Assembly: GCF_016654015.1 (NCBI RefSeq)
Contig: NZ_JAEPWM010000001.1
Coordinates: 1 to 64,000, forward strand
Length of the DNA: 64,000 nucleotides
Direction of reading: 5' to 3'
From: Ramlibacter ginsenosidimutans
GTDB taxonomy: Bacteria; Pseudomonadota; Gammaproteobacteria; Burkholderiales; Burkholderiaceae_C
Below, in pieces: positions 40,316 through 50,418 of the stretch. The stretch's first letter is position 1; every line of letters begins with the position of its first letter. A model generated the notes under the pieces. The model was not told the DNA's origin. It saw nothing but the letters and a program-made list of their open reading frames with translations, and searched no databases. A program made the position numbers and the translations under genes.

Positions 40316-41803
40316 ATGGTTGCGGACACCCCGATTTTCTCGTTCCGGCAGCGCGCCCGCGGCAGCTGGATGGCGTGGGTACTGGCCTTCGCCGGCCTGC
40401 TGGGAGCATGCGTCCCTGCGCATGCGCTGCCGCTGTTCGCGCGCCAGACCGGCCAGAACTGCGTCGCCTGCCATGCGGGTGGCCAGTTCCCGGAACTGAC
40501 GCCCTACGGGCGCATGTTCAAGATGACGGGGTACACCATCGGCGAGCGGACCGTCCCGTTGTCCGTGATGGTGCTCGGGTCCAGCTCGCGCGTGGCGAAC
40601 ACGTCCAAGAGCGACGAGCCGGGGCAGGACTTCCAGAAGAACGGCGATGCCCTGGTGGCCTCCGCCAGCCTGTTCCTGGGCGGCAAGGTCACCGAGAACA
40701 TCGGGGCCTTCGCGCAGATCACGTACGACCCGTACGCGACGCAGGACGCGGCCGGCAGCTTCCACGGCCACTCGCAAGCCGACAACATCGACCTGCGCTA
40801 CGCCGACCGGTTCGTCAACGGGAACCGTGACTTCATCTTCGGGGTGTCCCTCAACAACAATCCCTCGGTGTCCGATCCGTGGAACACGGCGGCCGCGTGG
40901 ATGCAGTACGTGCCCGTGCCGTCTCCGACCAGCAGCCGCTTCATCGACGGCGCCGCGCCCTACCCCGGCTATGCCGCGGGCTCCAACATCGCGGGCCTCA
41001 CCGCCTACGGCTTCTGGAACCGGACGTGGTACGCGGAGATCGGCGCCTACGGCACATCGCGCGGAGCCCTGTCCTTCATGCACGCCGGCATGAGCAACGA
41101 CGCCGTCACCAAGCTCTCGGGAGCCAACCCTTACTGGCGATTCGCCTGGAACCACGAATGGGGTCCGCACAACATCATGCTGGGGACCGCCGGCATGGTG
41201 GCGAGGATCTACGACGACCCGCTCGACACTTCCGACAGCGCGACCCTGCACCACACGCAGGACCTGCTGCTCGATGCGCAGTACCAGTATCTGCTGGACC
41301 CGCATTCGGTCACCGCGCAGATGGTCTACCAGCACAGCCACCATCGCTATCCCGACGCGCTCGCCAACCAGCCGGCGACCTTCGTCGACGCCTTGGGAAA
41401 TCCGCTGCCGAACACGAACAGCAGCGACACCACCAACCTGCTCAGGGCCAAGCTCACCTACGTGTACCGCGCCACGTACGGAGGCAGCTTCGGGCTGTTC
41501 CATCTCACCGGCTCCACCAATACGGCCAACCAGACATCCGGCTTCAGTCCCGACACGCTGGGCATCACGACCGACCCGAGCGCGCAGGCGCCGTCGCAAC
41601 GGGTGGGCGGCAACTTCAGCGGCAACCCGGCCACGAACGGTGGGACGCTGGAGGCGTTCTGGACCCCCTTGCAGTACGTCCGCATCGGCGCGCAGTACAC
41701 CTTCTACACGAAGTACAACGGCGCCTCGGAGAACTACGACGGCTTCGGCCGCAATGCGCGCGACAACAACTCGCTGTTCCTGTACATCTGGGCCGCCTAT
41801 TGA
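40316..41803 (+). CDS. Cyc2-like fused monohaem cytochrome - outer-membrane beta-barrel protein
   Basis: 495 residues. A signal peptide (about 15-36, WMAWVLAFAGLLGACVPAHA) is followed by LPLFARQTGQNCVACHAGG with one haem site C49-x-x-C52-H53. Next comes PELTPYGRMFKMTGYTIG, then about 400 residues of alternating polar/aromatic strands ending LFLYIWAAY, a C-terminal aromatic typical of outer-membrane barrels. This is the layout of porin-cytochrome fusions such as the iron oxidase Cyc2. AAGGAG five bases before the ATG supports the start. It precedes a dihaem lipoprotein cytochrome. Electron donor or acceptor unknown. Confidence 0.75.
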   Translation: MVADTPIFSFRQRARGSWMAWVLAFAGLLGACVPAHALPLFARQTGQNCVACHAGGQFPELTPYGRMFKMTGYTIGERTVPLSVMVLGSSSRVANTSKSDEPGQDFQKNGDALVASASLFLGGKVTENIGAFAQITYDPYATQDAAGSFHGHSQADNIDLRYADRFVNGNRDFIFGVSLNNNPSVSDPWNTAAAWMQYVPVPSPTSSRFIDGAAPYPGYAAGSNIAGLTAYGFWNRTWYAEIGAYGTSRGALSFMHAGMSNDAVTKLSGANPYWRFAWNHEWGPHNIMLGTAGMVARIYDDPLDTSDSATLHHTQDLLLDAQYQYLLDPHSVTAQMVYQHSHHRYPDALANQPATFVDALGNPLPNTNSSDTTNLLRAKLTYVYRATYGGSFGLFHLTGSTNTANQTSGFSPDTLGITTDPSAQAPSQRVGGNFSGNPATNGGTLEAFWTPLQYVRIGAQYTFYTKYNGASENYDGFGRNARDNNSLFLYIWAAY

Positions 41804-41841
41804 ACGGCAGCACGGCCGCCGTCCCGTGATCGGAGATCGCC

Positions 41842-42489
41842 ATGCAACGCTCCCGCTTCGCCCTGCTCTCGCTCGCGTCACTCATGCTGCTCGTTGCCGG
41901 CTGCGCCGAGCCCACGCGCTCGCGCAATACGGCGGACCCCGCCGTGCCGGCGATCGCGCTCGCGCAGCAGGTCTGCTCCAACTGCCACGGAATGACCGGT
42001 ATCAGCGTCTCGCCGAACTTCCCGCAGCTCGCCGGCCAGACTCCGGACTACCTCCTGAGCCAGTTGCAGGCCTTCAAGAGCCATGGCCGCCAGGACCCGG
42101 CGGGTTTCGAGTACATGTGGGGATTGAGCCGCCACCTCACCGACGCGCAGATGCAGGCCCTGGCCTCGTACTACGCCGCGCAGGCGCCCGCGGCGGGAAG
42201 GCCGGCCGGGGTGGGCGACGCGCACAAGGGCGAGAGCATCTTCACTAGCGGAATTCCCGACCGCGGCGTGCCGGCCTGCGCTTCGTGCCACGGCGACAAG
42301 GCGCAGGGGCACGAAGCTTTCCCGCGCCTGGCGGGACAGCATGCGGACTACGTCGTCAAGCAGCTGATGGTGTTCCAGCGGACCGACGAGCGACCGGCGG
42401 GCGCGGCCATGAAGGTCGTCGCGCATGAACTGCATGACGCGGACCTGCGCGACGTGGCGGCGTACGTGCAGGCCCTCGACACACGGTGA
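41842..42489 (+). CDS. Dihaem cytochrome c (c4-like) lipoprotein
   Basis: 215 residues with a lipoprotein signal peptide (LLVAGC, C21 lipidated; Ala at +2 suggests the outer membrane). The two similar c-type domains carry haem sites CSNCH (45-49) and CASCH (146-150). FPQLAGQTPDYLLSQLQAF and FPRLAGQHADYVVKQLMVF are the paired cytochrome c4 motifs. It starts 38 bases after the Cyc2-like gene with GGAG upstream, so both are probably cotranscribed and may exchange electrons. Confidence 0.88.
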   Translation: MQRSRFALLSLASLMLLVAGCAEPTRSRNTADPAVPAIALAQQVCSNCHGMTGISVSPNFPQLAGQTPDYLLSQLQAFKSHGRQDPAGFEYMWGLSRHLTDAQMQALASYYAAQAPAAGRPAGVGDAHKGESIFTSGIPDRGVPACASCHGDKAQGHEAFPRLAGQHADYVVKQLMVFQRTDERPAGAAMKVVAHELHDADLRDVAAYVQALDTR

Positions 42490-42507
42490 GGGCGCTGCAC
42501 CCGGTTC

Positions 42508-43377
42508 TCACGCGCCCTTCTGCAGCGCCGCGATCCGCTCCTCGATGGGCGGGTGCGTCGAGAACAGCTTGCCCACGCCGGACGTGATGCCCATAGCCTG
42601 CAGCCCCTTGGGCAGCTCGCCGGGCACCATGCCGCCCAGCCGGGCGAGCGCGTGGATCATGGGCTGCTTGTTTCCCATCAGCTGCGTCGAGCCGCGGTCG
42701 GCGCGGAATTCGCGCTGGCGCGAGAACCAGGCGACGATCATGGCCGCGACGAAGCCGAGCAGGATGTCCAGCACGATCGTCGTCATGAAGTAGCCGATGC
42801 CGGGACCGCGGCGGTCCTCGCCGCGACTGAGCCAGCCGTCCACGATGTAGCCGATCACGCGCGACAGGAACACGACGAAGGTGTTCATCACGCCCTGGAT
42901 CAGCGTCATCGTCACCATGTCGCCGTTGGCGATGTGCGAAACCTCGTGGCCGATCACGGCCTCCACCTCTTCGCGCGTCATGCCTTGCAGGAGGCCGGTG
43001 GAGATCGCGACCAGTGCGCTGTTCTTGAACGCGCCGGTGGCGAACGCGTTGGGCTCGCCCTCGAAGATGCCGACCTCGGGCATGCCGATGCCGGCCTGGT
43101 CGGCGAACTTGCGCACGGTGTTGACGATCCAGGCTTCGTCGGCATTGCGCGGCGATTCGATCACCTGCACGCCCGCACTCCACTTGGCGATCGTCTTGGA
43201 CAGCAGCAGCGAAATGATGGCGCCACCGAAGCCCATGATGAAGGCGAACACCAGCAGCGCGCCCAGGTTCAGCCCGTTCGCGGTGAGGTAGCGGTTGACC
43301 CCCAGCAGGCTGGCGACCACGCCGAGCACGACGACCACGGCGAGATTGGTTGCCAGGAAGAGGAAGATGCGTTTCAT
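42508..43377 (-). CDS. htpX: Membrane zinc protease HtpX
   Basis: Inner-membrane M48 metalloprotease (289 residues) for quality control of membrane proteins. Two N-terminal helices, the zinc motif HEVSH at 144-148, two more hydrophobic segments and the ligand-bearing REFRADRGS are in the standard order. The C-terminal [13 protein letters not shown] is conserved. The ATG at 43377 gives the family start [11 protein letters not shown]. Confidence 0.95.
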   Translation of the reverse strand: MKRIFLFLATNLAVVVVLGVVASLLGVNRYLTANGLNLGALLVFAFIMGFGGAIISLLLSKTIAKWSAGVQVIESPRNADEAWIVNTVRKFADQAGIGMPEVGIFEGEPNAFATGAFKNSALVAISTGLLQGMTREEVEAVIGHEVSHIANGDMVTMTLIQGVMNTFVVFLSRVIGYIVDGWLSRGEDRRGPGIGYFMTTIVLDILLGFVAAMIVAWFSRQREFRADRGSTQLMGNKQPMIHALARLGGMVPGELPKGLQAMGITSGVGKLFSTHPPIEERIAALQKGA

Positions 43378-43393
43378 TGCTTGGACACTCCGT

Positions 43394-43414
43394 AGGGTGG
43401 ATGAGATGCACCCT
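43394..43414. repeat. Short REP-like palindrome upstream of htpX
   Basis: AGGGTG and CACCCT form a 6-base stem around a 9-base loop. The sequence GTAGGGTGGATGAGATGCACCC resembles the widespread GTAGGGTGGAT-type intergenic repeats of proteobacteria. It lies between the DUF3025 gene and htpX. Confidence 0.5.
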
Positions 43415-43446
43415 CGCGCGCCAGATGCGGCCGGCGCCGGCGGAAA

Positions 43447-44223
43447 TCAAGAGCGCGAGGATCCCGCGGACGTTGTTGTTGGAGTGGGTTCTGGCGTCTT
43501 GCGTGGACGGAATACGAGGGAGTCATCATAAAAGGAAAAGTCCTCGTTTCCGGGCCACCAGCCGGGCACGCCGAGCACGGGCAGCGGCGTGAACGGCTTG
43601 CCGGCCAGGGCCTGCGGCGTGCACTGCGCGGCCAGCCATTCGTCCGCCGCCGCTCCTGAATCGAGAGCAGCGTCGGCACGCCACACGTGGGCCGTCAGCC
43701 CTTTGCGCGGCACGGCGAGCTGCTCCAGCAGCGCGTGCCCGAAGATCCAGAGCCGCGCCTGCGCCCACAGCGGCCGCAGCTCCACGAACAGGCGCTGCCA
43801 GGCACGCTCCTGCAGCGCGGCCCACAGCGCGGGCGGCGCCTGCAGCAGCGCGCCGTTCTCGTCGAACACGGTGATCGCATCGCGCACCGGTCCGCGCCGC
43901 GCGCCTATGCCGGCCCGGGCGATCTCGGTCGCCTGCAGCCGGTTCAGCGCCGCCTTCGCGCGCGGGAAGCGCATCCAGACCAGCGCATTGAAGAAGTCGT
44001 GCAGTCCGGGGCGCACGGGGCACTGGCCGGTCTCGAAGATGTACTGCTCGTAAGGCCTGCCGGCGGGCAGTTCCTCCTGCAGCACGAAGCGCACCGGACC
44101 GGCGCCCGCATCGTTCAGCGCTGCGTGCTGCGGCCGACCCGCGGCCACCTGCGCGGCGACGCGCTCACCCGGCTCGCGCCAGGGCGCGAGCCACGGCGCG
44201 CTCCAGTCCAGCGCAGGCAGCAC
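43447..44223 (-). CDS. DUF3025 family protein
   Basis: 258 residues of an uncharacterised proteobacterial family. Recognisable segments are LHDFFNALVWMRFPRAKAALN, DAITVFDENGALL and the C-terminal TPLPVLGVPGWWPGNEDFSFYDD. No catalytic motif is known to me. The start is a GTG at 44223 directly abutting the stop of the NYN gene, which implies translational coupling. Confidence 0.85.
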   Translation of the reverse strand: MLPALDWSAPWLAPWREPGERVAAQVAAGRPQHAALNDAGAGPVRFVLQEELPAGRPYEQYIFETGQCPVRPGLHDFFNALVWMRFPRAKAALNRLQATEIARAGIGARRGPVRDAITVFDENGALLQAPPALWAALQERAWQRLFVELRPLWAQARLWIFGHALLEQLAVPRKGLTAHVWRADAALDSGAAADEWLAAQCTPQALAGKPFTPLPVLGVPGWWPGNEDFSFYDDSLVFRPRKTPEPTPTTTSAGSSRS

Positions 44224-44976
44224 CTAGGCCTTTCCGCGGCGGGCCTTCCTCTCGCGCACCGCCACGCTGGACTTGCCTTCGTCGGCGAGATCGAACAGGT
44301 CGATGGCCGCGAGCAGCTTGGTCAGTGTGGAGTAACCGTAGTTGCGGTGATCGAAGGAAGCCTGGTTGCCGATCTGCTGGCGCACCGCGTTCACGCGGGC
44401 CCAGCCCTCGTCGTCCGCGGCGGAGCGCACCGCGTTGCGCAGCAGGTCCACCAGCCGGCGGTCCTGGCGCAGTTCCGCCGGCGTCCTGCGCAGGGGCTGC
44501 GAGCGTTCTGATTCGCCGGCCTCGCTGTCGGCGTCCCCGCCCTGCAGCTCGTCGAGGAACAGGAAGCGCGAGCATGCGTTGACGAAGGGCTCCGGCGTCT
44601 TGCGGGCGCCGAAGCCGTACACCGCGGCGCCCTTGGCGCGCAGGTGCATCACGAGCGGCGTGAAGTCCGCGTCGGAACTCACGATGCCGAAGGCGTCGGG
44701 GCTGTCGGTGTACAGCAGGTCCAGCGCGTCGATCACCATGGCCATGTCGCTGGCGTTCTTGCCCTTGGTGTAATCGAACTGCTGCATGGGACGGATCGCG
44801 TGCTCGTGCAGCTGCTCTTCCCAGCCCTTCAGCTCGTTCTTCTTCCAGTTGCCGTAGGCGCGCCGCACGTTGGTCTCGCCGAACGTGGACAGCTCGTTGA
44901 GGATCAGGCCGATCTTCGAGGCCGGCGAATTGTCGGCGTCGATCAGCAGCGCCACGCGTGGCTTGCCGGCGTTCAT
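44224..44976 (-). CDS. NYN-domain (LabA-like) protein with C-terminal LOTUS/OST-HTH domain
   Basis: 250 residues. The PIN-like NYN nuclease fold has acidic residues in LLIDADN and [14 protein letters not shown]. The C-terminal 75 residues fit an OST-HTH (LOTUS) RNA-binding domain ([15 protein letters not shown]...[15 protein letters not shown]). This architecture suggests RNA cleavage or binding. The ATG overlaps the pyrC stop by four bases and the stop abuts DUF3025. Confidence 0.88.
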   Translation of the reverse strand: MNAGKPRVALLIDADNSPASKIGLILNELSTFGETNVRRAYGNWKKNELKGWEEQLHEHAIRPMQQFDYTKGKNASDMAMVIDALDLLYTDSPDAFGIVSSDADFTPLVMHLRAKGAAVYGFGARKTPEPFVNACSRFLFLDELQGGDADSEAGESERSQPLRRTPAELRQDRRLVDLLRNAVRSAADDEGWARVNAVRQQIGNQASFDHRNYGYSTLTKLLAAIDLFDLADEGKSSVAVRERKARRGKA

Positions 44977-46007
44977 GCCACCACCCGCCACGGCAGCATC
45001 TCGCCGCCGCGCAGGGGCTTGAGCTCCGCTTCGCCGAAGGGCACCTTCTCCGGCAGCTGCCACTCTTCCCTCTTCAGCGTGAGCTTGCCCGTGTTGCGCG
45101 GCAGGCCGTAGAAGTCGGCGCCATGGAAGCTGGCGAAGCCTTCGAGCTTGTCGAGCGCGCCGGCATTGTCGAATGCTTCGGCATAGAGCTCCATCGCCGA
45201 GAGCGCGGTGTAGCAGCCGGCGCAGCCCAGCGCATGCTCCTTCAGCACCGCCGGGTGCGGCGCGCTGTCGGTGCCCAGGAAGAACTTGGCGCTGCCGCTG
45301 GTGGCGGCATCGACCAGCGCCTGGCGATGCACCTCGCGCTTGAGCACCGGCAGGCAGTAGTAATGCGGGCGAATGCCGCCGGTGAAGATCGCGTTGCGGT
45401 TGTACAGGAGGTGGTGCGCAGTGATCGTGCCGGCGGTGAAGCGATCGGCGTCGCGCACGTACTGCACCGCTTCCTTCGTCGTCATGTGTTCGACGACGAT
45501 CTTCAGCTCGGGGAAGTCGCGGCGCAGCGGCTGCAATTTCGTCTCCAGGAACACGGCTTCGCGGTCGAAGATGTCGACGTCCGGGTCGGTGACCTCGCCG
45601 TGCACCAGCAGCAGCATGCCGGCGCGCTGCATGGCTTCCAGCGTCGGGTAGGTCTTGCGGATGTCGGTCACGCCGGCGGCGCTGTTGGTGGTCGCGCCCG
45701 CGGGATAGAGCTTCACGGCGACCACGCCGTCCGCCCTGGCGCGCGCGATCTCCCCGGGCGCCAGGTGGTCCGTGAGGTACAGCGACATCAGCGGCTGGAA
45801 CTGCACGCCTTTCGGCACGGCGGCCAGGATGCGCTCTCGGTACGCGTTCGCCAGCGCCGCCGTGGTCACGGGCGGCTTCAGGTTGGGCATGATCAACGCC
45901 CGGGCGAACTGCGCCGCGGAATGCGGCACAACGGAAGCCATGGCCGCGCCGTCGCGCACGTGCAGGTGCCAGTCGTCGGGGCGGGTGATGGTGAGGGTCT
46001 GGGACAT
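44973..46007 (-). CDS. pyrC: Dihydroorotase
   Basis: Class II dihydroorotase (344 residues) of de novo pyrimidine synthesis. HLH at 14-16 and the carbamylated lysine K99 ([13 protein letters not shown]) hold the zinc pair, with further ligands in [14 protein letters not shown] and [10 protein letters not shown]. The ATG at 46007 begins [16 protein letters not shown], the family start, although the frame is open for 280 codons more upstream. Confidence 0.95.
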   Translation of the reverse strand: MSQTLTITRPDDWHLHVRDGAAMASVVPHSAAQFARALIMPNLKPPVTTAALANAYRERILAAVPKGVQFQPLMSLYLTDHLAPGEIARARADGVVAVKLYPAGATTNSAAGVTDIRKTYPTLEAMQRAGMLLLVHGEVTDPDVDIFDREAVFLETKLQPLRRDFPELKIVVEHMTTKEAVQYVRDADRFTAGTITAHHLLYNRNAIFTGGIRPHYYCLPVLKREVHRQALVDAATSGSAKFFLGTDSAPHPAVLKEHALGCAGCYTALSAMELYAEAFDNAGALDKLEGFASFHGADFYGLPRNTGKLTLKREEWQLPEKVPFGEAELKPLRGGEMLPWRVVA

Positions 46008-46050
46008 CCCGGGATTGTCCCATTTGCGGCCGCCGGGCCCGCGGACGTCC

Positions 46051-46082
46051 GTAGGCTGGCGGTGAGCGCAGCGAACCCCAGC
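46051..46082. repeat. REP-like element family C, single copy
   Basis: The 32-base unit beginning GTAGGCTGGCGGTGAGCGCA and ending CGAACCCCAGC is identical to the right half of the inverted pair at 50419-50504. It lies in the gap upstream of pyrC. Confidence 0.75.
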
Positions 46083-46096
46083 GCCTCGCGGGCGCC

Positions 46097-46127
46097 CCCA
46101 CCCCCGCCCTCCCCCGGTGGGGGTGGG
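46097..46127. repeat. GC-rich hairpin upstream of pyrC / downstream of gltL
   Basis: CCCACCCCC (46097-46105) pairs perfectly with GGGGGTGGG (46119-46127) around a 13-base loop. Its composition resembles the palindrome inserted in the Atm1-like gene at 53509-53529. It may terminate the gltIJKL transcript, but no T run follows. Confidence 0.6.
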
Positions 46128-46138
46128 AGAAGCAAGCC

Positions 46139-46894
<756 letters not shown>

Positions 46895-46904
46895 GGCGTG
46901 TCCT

Positions 46905-47573
46905 TCAGCGAATGATGGCGATGCGTTTCTGCAGCCGCTTCACGAGATACGAGAGCGTGAAGCAGATGATGAAATAGAAGACCGCGGCGAGGATGTAGCT
47001 CTCGCGCGGATGGCTCAGGTTGTTGCCGGCCACGGTGAAGCCGTGCAGCATGTCGTGCGCCGTGATGATGTAGACCAGCGACGTGTCCTGGAACAGGATG
47101 ATGGTCTGCGTGAGGAACACCGGGATCATGTTGCGGAAGGCCTGCGGCAGGATCACCAGCCGCATGTTCTGGCCATAGCTCATGCCGAGCGCCTGGCCCG
47201 CGAACACCTGCCCGCGCGCGATGGACTGGATGCCCGCGCGCACGATCTCCGAGAAGTACGCCGCCTCGAAGGCGACGAAGGTGATCACCGCGGTCAGCTC
47301 CGCCCCGATCGGCCGGCCGATGATGAAGGGCACGAGCAGGAAGAACCACAGCAGCACCATCAGCAGCGGGATGGAGCGCATGCCGTTGACGTAGATCGCC
47401 GCGGGCAGGTCCAGCACCTTGCGGCCCGACAGGCGCATCAGTGCGAGGATGGTGCCGAAGACGATGCCGCCGAGCGTGGAGACCCCCGTCAGCGCGAAGC
47501 TGAAGTACATCCCGTTCAGGATGTAGGAGCGGAAGACCTCGCCGGTGAAGAAGGAGAAGTCGAGTGCGTGCAT
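46905..47573 (-). CDS. gltK: Glutamate/aspartate ABC importer permease GltK
   Basis: Inner-membrane permease of 222 residues with about five helices, HisM/GltK type. The EAA loop that docks the ATPase is [20 protein letters not shown]. The ATG at 47573 shares one base with the gltJ stop (TGATG), so the two permease subunits are probably translationally coupled into a heterodimer. Confidence 0.92.
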   Translation of the reverse strand: MHALDFSFFTGEVFRSYILNGMYFSFALTGVSTLGGIVFGTILALMRLSGRKVLDLPAAIYVNGMRSIPLLMVLLWFFLLVPFIIGRPIGAELTAVITFVAFEAAYFSEIVRAGIQSIARGQVFAGQALGMSYGQNMRLVILPQAFRNMIPVFLTQTIILFQDTSLVYIITAHDMLHGFTVAGNNLSHPRESYILAAVFYFIICFTLSYLVKRLQKRIAIIR

Positions 47574-48337
47574 CAGTGCCCGCCCCCGCCGGTGTGCGCG
47601 ACGAAGCCCGGCACGCGCGCGCGCTTCTCGATGAAGGCCATGATGCGGTTGATCGCGAAGGCCGACACGATGTACAGCGCCGTGACCGCCATGTACACCT
47701 CGATGCCGTGCGCCGTCTCCTCGCCGACCTGCTGCGCGTAGAAGGTCAGCTCGGTGATCGACACCGCGAACGCCACCGAGGAATTCTTGAAGATGTTCAT
47801 CGCCTCGCTGGTGAGCGGGGGGATGATGATGCGGAAGGCCATGGGCAGCAGGACGTAGCGGTAGTACTGCACCGTGGTGAAGCCCATCGCCATGCCGGCG
47901 TAGCGCTGGCCGCGCGGCAGCGCCTGCACGCCCGCGCGCACCTGCTCCGCGATGCGCGCCGAGGTGAAGAGGCCCAGCCCCAGCACCACGAGTACCAGCT
48001 TGGGCGTATCGGCGAAGGCCGGGATCAGCACCGGCATGACGTGGTACCAGAGGAAGATCTGGACCAGCAGGGGGATGTTGCGGAACAACTCCACCCACCA
48101 GTTCCCGATGCGCGCGAGCACGGGACTGTCCGGAAGCGTGCGGATCGTGCCGACCAGCGCGCCGATGACCAGGGCCACGACCAGCGCCAGCGCCGAGACC
48201 TGCACCGTCTGGCCCCAGGCCTGCAGCAGCCAGTCCAGGTAGGTCTGCGTGCCCTTGGGCCCGCCGGTGCCGAAGCACCCCTTGACCACGGTCCGGTCGA
48301 TCGTGTCCTGGCAGAAGATCTGCCAATCGAGCGCCAT
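47573..48337 (-). CDS. gltJ: Glutamate/aspartate ABC importer permease GltJ
   Basis: 254-residue permease of the same family as GltK. It has the N-terminal extension typical of GltJ (a loop around CFGTGGPKGTQTYLDWLL) and the EAA loop MAMGFTTVQYYRYVLLPMAF. The ATG at 48337 has AGGAGG four bases upstream; an earlier ATG at 48364 has none and adds an unconserved head. Confidence 0.92.
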   Translation of the reverse strand: MALDWQIFCQDTIDRTVVKGCFGTGGPKGTQTYLDWLLQAWGQTVQVSALALVVALVIGALVGTIRTLPDSPVLARIGNWWVELFRNIPLLVQIFLWYHVMPVLIPAFADTPKLVLVVLGLGLFTSARIAEQVRAGVQALPRGQRYAGMAMGFTTVQYYRYVLLPMAFRIIIPPLTSEAMNIFKNSSVAFAVSITELTFYAQQVGEETAHGIEVYMAVTALYIVSAFAINRIMAFIEKRARVPGFVAHTGGGGH

Positions 48338-48360
48338 CCGCCCTCCTCGTTGTTCTCGAA

Positions 48361-48387
48361 GCACCGGCCGCTGCGCGCGGCCGGTGC
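48361..48387 (-). promoter_or_regulatory. Intercistronic hairpin between gltI and gltJ
   Basis: Perfect 11-base-pair stem GCACCGGCCGC / GCGGCCGGTGC around a TGCGC loop, 13 bases after the gltI stop codon. No T run follows on the minus strand, so full termination is unlikely. Such hairpins after binding-protein genes commonly protect the upstream mRNA or attenuate downstream expression. Confidence 0.75.
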
Positions 48388-48400
48388 GCCGCTCAGCTTC

Positions 48401-49288
48401 TTACTGGTTGTTGAAGGCTTCGGCCGGCTTGTCGTTCGGGTGCGCGACGAGATCGGTGAGGATCTTGCCCATCGGCAGGTTCACGCTGGTGTTCTTCGGC
48501 GGGATGGGCTGCATGAACCACTTGTTGTACAGCAGCTTGATCTCGCCGTCCTTCATCGCCTTGCGGATGTAGTCGTCGACTGCCTGCTTGAACTTGGGAT
48601 CGTCCTTGCGGATCATCAGCGCGATCGGCTCCACGTTCAGGGTCTCGCCGACGATCTTGTACTCCTTGGGGCTCTGCGAACCCGCGATCAGGCCGGCCAG
48701 GATGTTGTCGTCCATCACGAACGCGTCGGCACGGCCGGACTCCAGCAGCAGGAAGCTGTCGGCGTGGTCCTTGCCGTAGACCTCCTTGAACTGGATGCCT
48801 TGCGCGCGCTTGTTCTTGCGCAGCAGGGCGACCGAGGTCGTGCCGGTGGTGGTGGCCACGGTCTTGCCGTTCAGGTCGGCCACGGACTTGATGTTCGAGT
48901 TCGCCTTCACCGCCGTGCGCACTTCGGTCACGTACGTGGTCAGCGCGAACGCGACGTCCTTCTCGCGGGCCTCGTTGTTCGTGGTGGAGCCGCACTCGAT
49001 GTCCACGGTGCCGTTCTGCACCAGCGGGATGCGGTTGGCGGAGGTGACGGCGACGTACTCGACCGGCACGCCCGGGAAGATGGACTTCAGGATGCGCTGG
49101 CACAGCTCCACGTGGTAGCCCGTGTACTGGTTATTGCCCAGGGTGTAGGCCAGGGGCGCCGAGGATTCGCGCGTGCCCATCACCACCTTGCCGGCCGCCT
49201 TGACCTTGGCGATGGTGTCGTTCGGCTGCGCGAAGGCGCCGAACGCCACTGCGGTCAGGGCGGCAGCCAGCAGCAATTTCTTTTTCAT
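48401..49288 (-). CDS. gltI: Glutamate/aspartate periplasmic binding protein GltI
   Basis: 295 residues. A signal peptide (LLLAAALTAVAFGAFAQ) is followed by a family 3 solute-binding domain: APLAYTLGNNQYTGYHVELC, VDIECGSTTNNEAREKDVAF and GRADAFVMDDNILAG. These match the GltI/DEBP group that binds glutamate and aspartate. AGGAG six bases upstream supports the ATG at 49288. First gene of the importer operon; a TAGAAT at 49331-49336 may be its -10 box. Confidence 0.93.
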   Translation of the reverse strand: MKKKLLLAAALTAVAFGAFAQPNDTIAKVKAAGKVVMGTRESSAPLAYTLGNNQYTGYHVELCQRILKSIFPGVPVEYVAVTSANRIPLVQNGTVDIECGSTTNNEAREKDVAFALTTYVTEVRTAVKANSNIKSVADLNGKTVATTTGTTSVALLRKNKRAQGIQFKEVYGKDHADSFLLLESGRADAFVMDDNILAGLIAGSQSPKEYKIVGETLNVEPIALMIRKDDPKFKQAVDDYIRKAMKDGEIKLLYNKWFMQPIPPKNTSVNLPMGKILTDLVAHPNDKPAEAFNNQ

Positions 49289-49447
49289 TCCAATCTCCTG
49301 GGAGGTGCGTTTAAACAGAGGCAAGCCGAAATTCTAGGCGCGACGGCGCGCCCCGCCGCTTGCCGCGGGTGGCGGAAGCTTAGGGCCTGCGGGAACACCC
49401 GGTAAGCAGGGTTTGTGCCCGGTGCATACGGTGCAGCGCCGGCACCG

Positions 49448-50395
49448 TCAGGGTTTCGGCAGTGTTCCATCCTGCGCGGCCTGCCCCAGGTAGCCCCAGA
49501 GCGCCTGCGCCGTGCCCTTGGCCGGCTGCTTGCCCGAAGGCCGTGCGCGATACGCACGCACTTCCATCGTGATCGCCAGCGGCGGCAGGTCCGCCGGCCA
49601 GGCGCCGGCGAGCGCGCCCGCACGCAGCTCCTTCTGCACGGCGCTGTGCGGCAGGAAGGCGACGCCGTGCCCTTCGGTTGCCATGGCCTTGAGGCCTTCG
49701 GCCATGTCGGTCTCGTACACGCGGTCGAGGTGGATGGCGGTGCCGGACTGCTTCAACAGCAAGTCCGTCAGCTGCCCGAGGTAGGCGCCCGGCGCGTATC
49801 CCAGGTAAGGCAGCGGCTGCGCGGGGCGGCCCGGCAGCCGGAACAGGGGCTGGCCGTGCTCATCGGGGCGGCTGTACGGCGCCAGCGATTCGGAGCCCAG
49901 CGTGATCATCTCGTAGCGGTCGGCATCGAGCTGCAGCGGCTGCGACGGGTGGTGGTAGGCGATCAGCAGGTCGCAGCTGCCTTCGACCAGGCGCATGGCG
50001 GCGTCGTGCACGTTCAGCGCGATCAGGCGGCTCTTGAGGGGGCCGAAGCGTTCGCGCAGGCTGGACACCCAGGCCGGGAAGAAGGTGAAGGCCAGCGTGT
50101 GCGGCACCGCGAATTCGATGACGTCCTGCCCCGCGGACGCGTGGCCGCGCAGCATGGCGCGCGTGTTGTGCAGCGCCTGCAGCATCTCGATGGACTGCGC
50201 GTACAGCGTCTCGCCGGCGGGCGTCAGCCGGGTCGGATACGAGCTGCGATCCACGAGGTCCGTGCCGGCCCACGCCTCCAGCGCCTGGATGCGGCGCGAG
50301 AAGGCCGGCTGCGTCACGTGGCGCAACTGCGCCGAGCGGCTGAAGCTGCGCGTCTCGGCCAGGCTGACGAAGTCTTCCAGCCACTTGGTTTCCAT
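49448..50395 (-). CDS. LysR-family regulator, HypT/YjiE-like
   Basis: 315 residues. The N-terminal winged HTH METKWLEDFVSLAETRSFSR...TQPAFSRRIQALE and the effector-domain segment PDEHGQPLF resemble E. coli HypT (YjiE), a hypochlorite-responsive LysR protein. It lies 159 bases upstream of gltI in the same direction, so it may control the importer, but that is a positional inference. The start at 50395 is the standard one. Confidence 0.8.
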   Translation of the reverse strand: METKWLEDFVSLAETRSFSRSAQLRHVTQPAFSRRIQALEAWAGTDLVDRSSYPTRLTPAGETLYAQSIEMLQALHNTRAMLRGHASAGQDVIEFAVPHTLAFTFFPAWVSSLRERFGPLKSRLIALNVHDAAMRLVEGSCDLLIAYHHPSQPLQLDADRYEMITLGSESLAPYSRPDEHGQPLFRLPGRPAQPLPYLGYAPGAYLGQLTDLLLKQSGTAIHLDRVYETDMAEGLKAMATEGHGVAFLPHSAVQKELRAGALAGAWPADLPPLAITMEVRAYRARPSGKQPAKGTAQALWGYLGQAAQDGTLPKP

Positions 50396-50418
50396 GGCCG
50401 GGGATTATGGAGGGCGAA

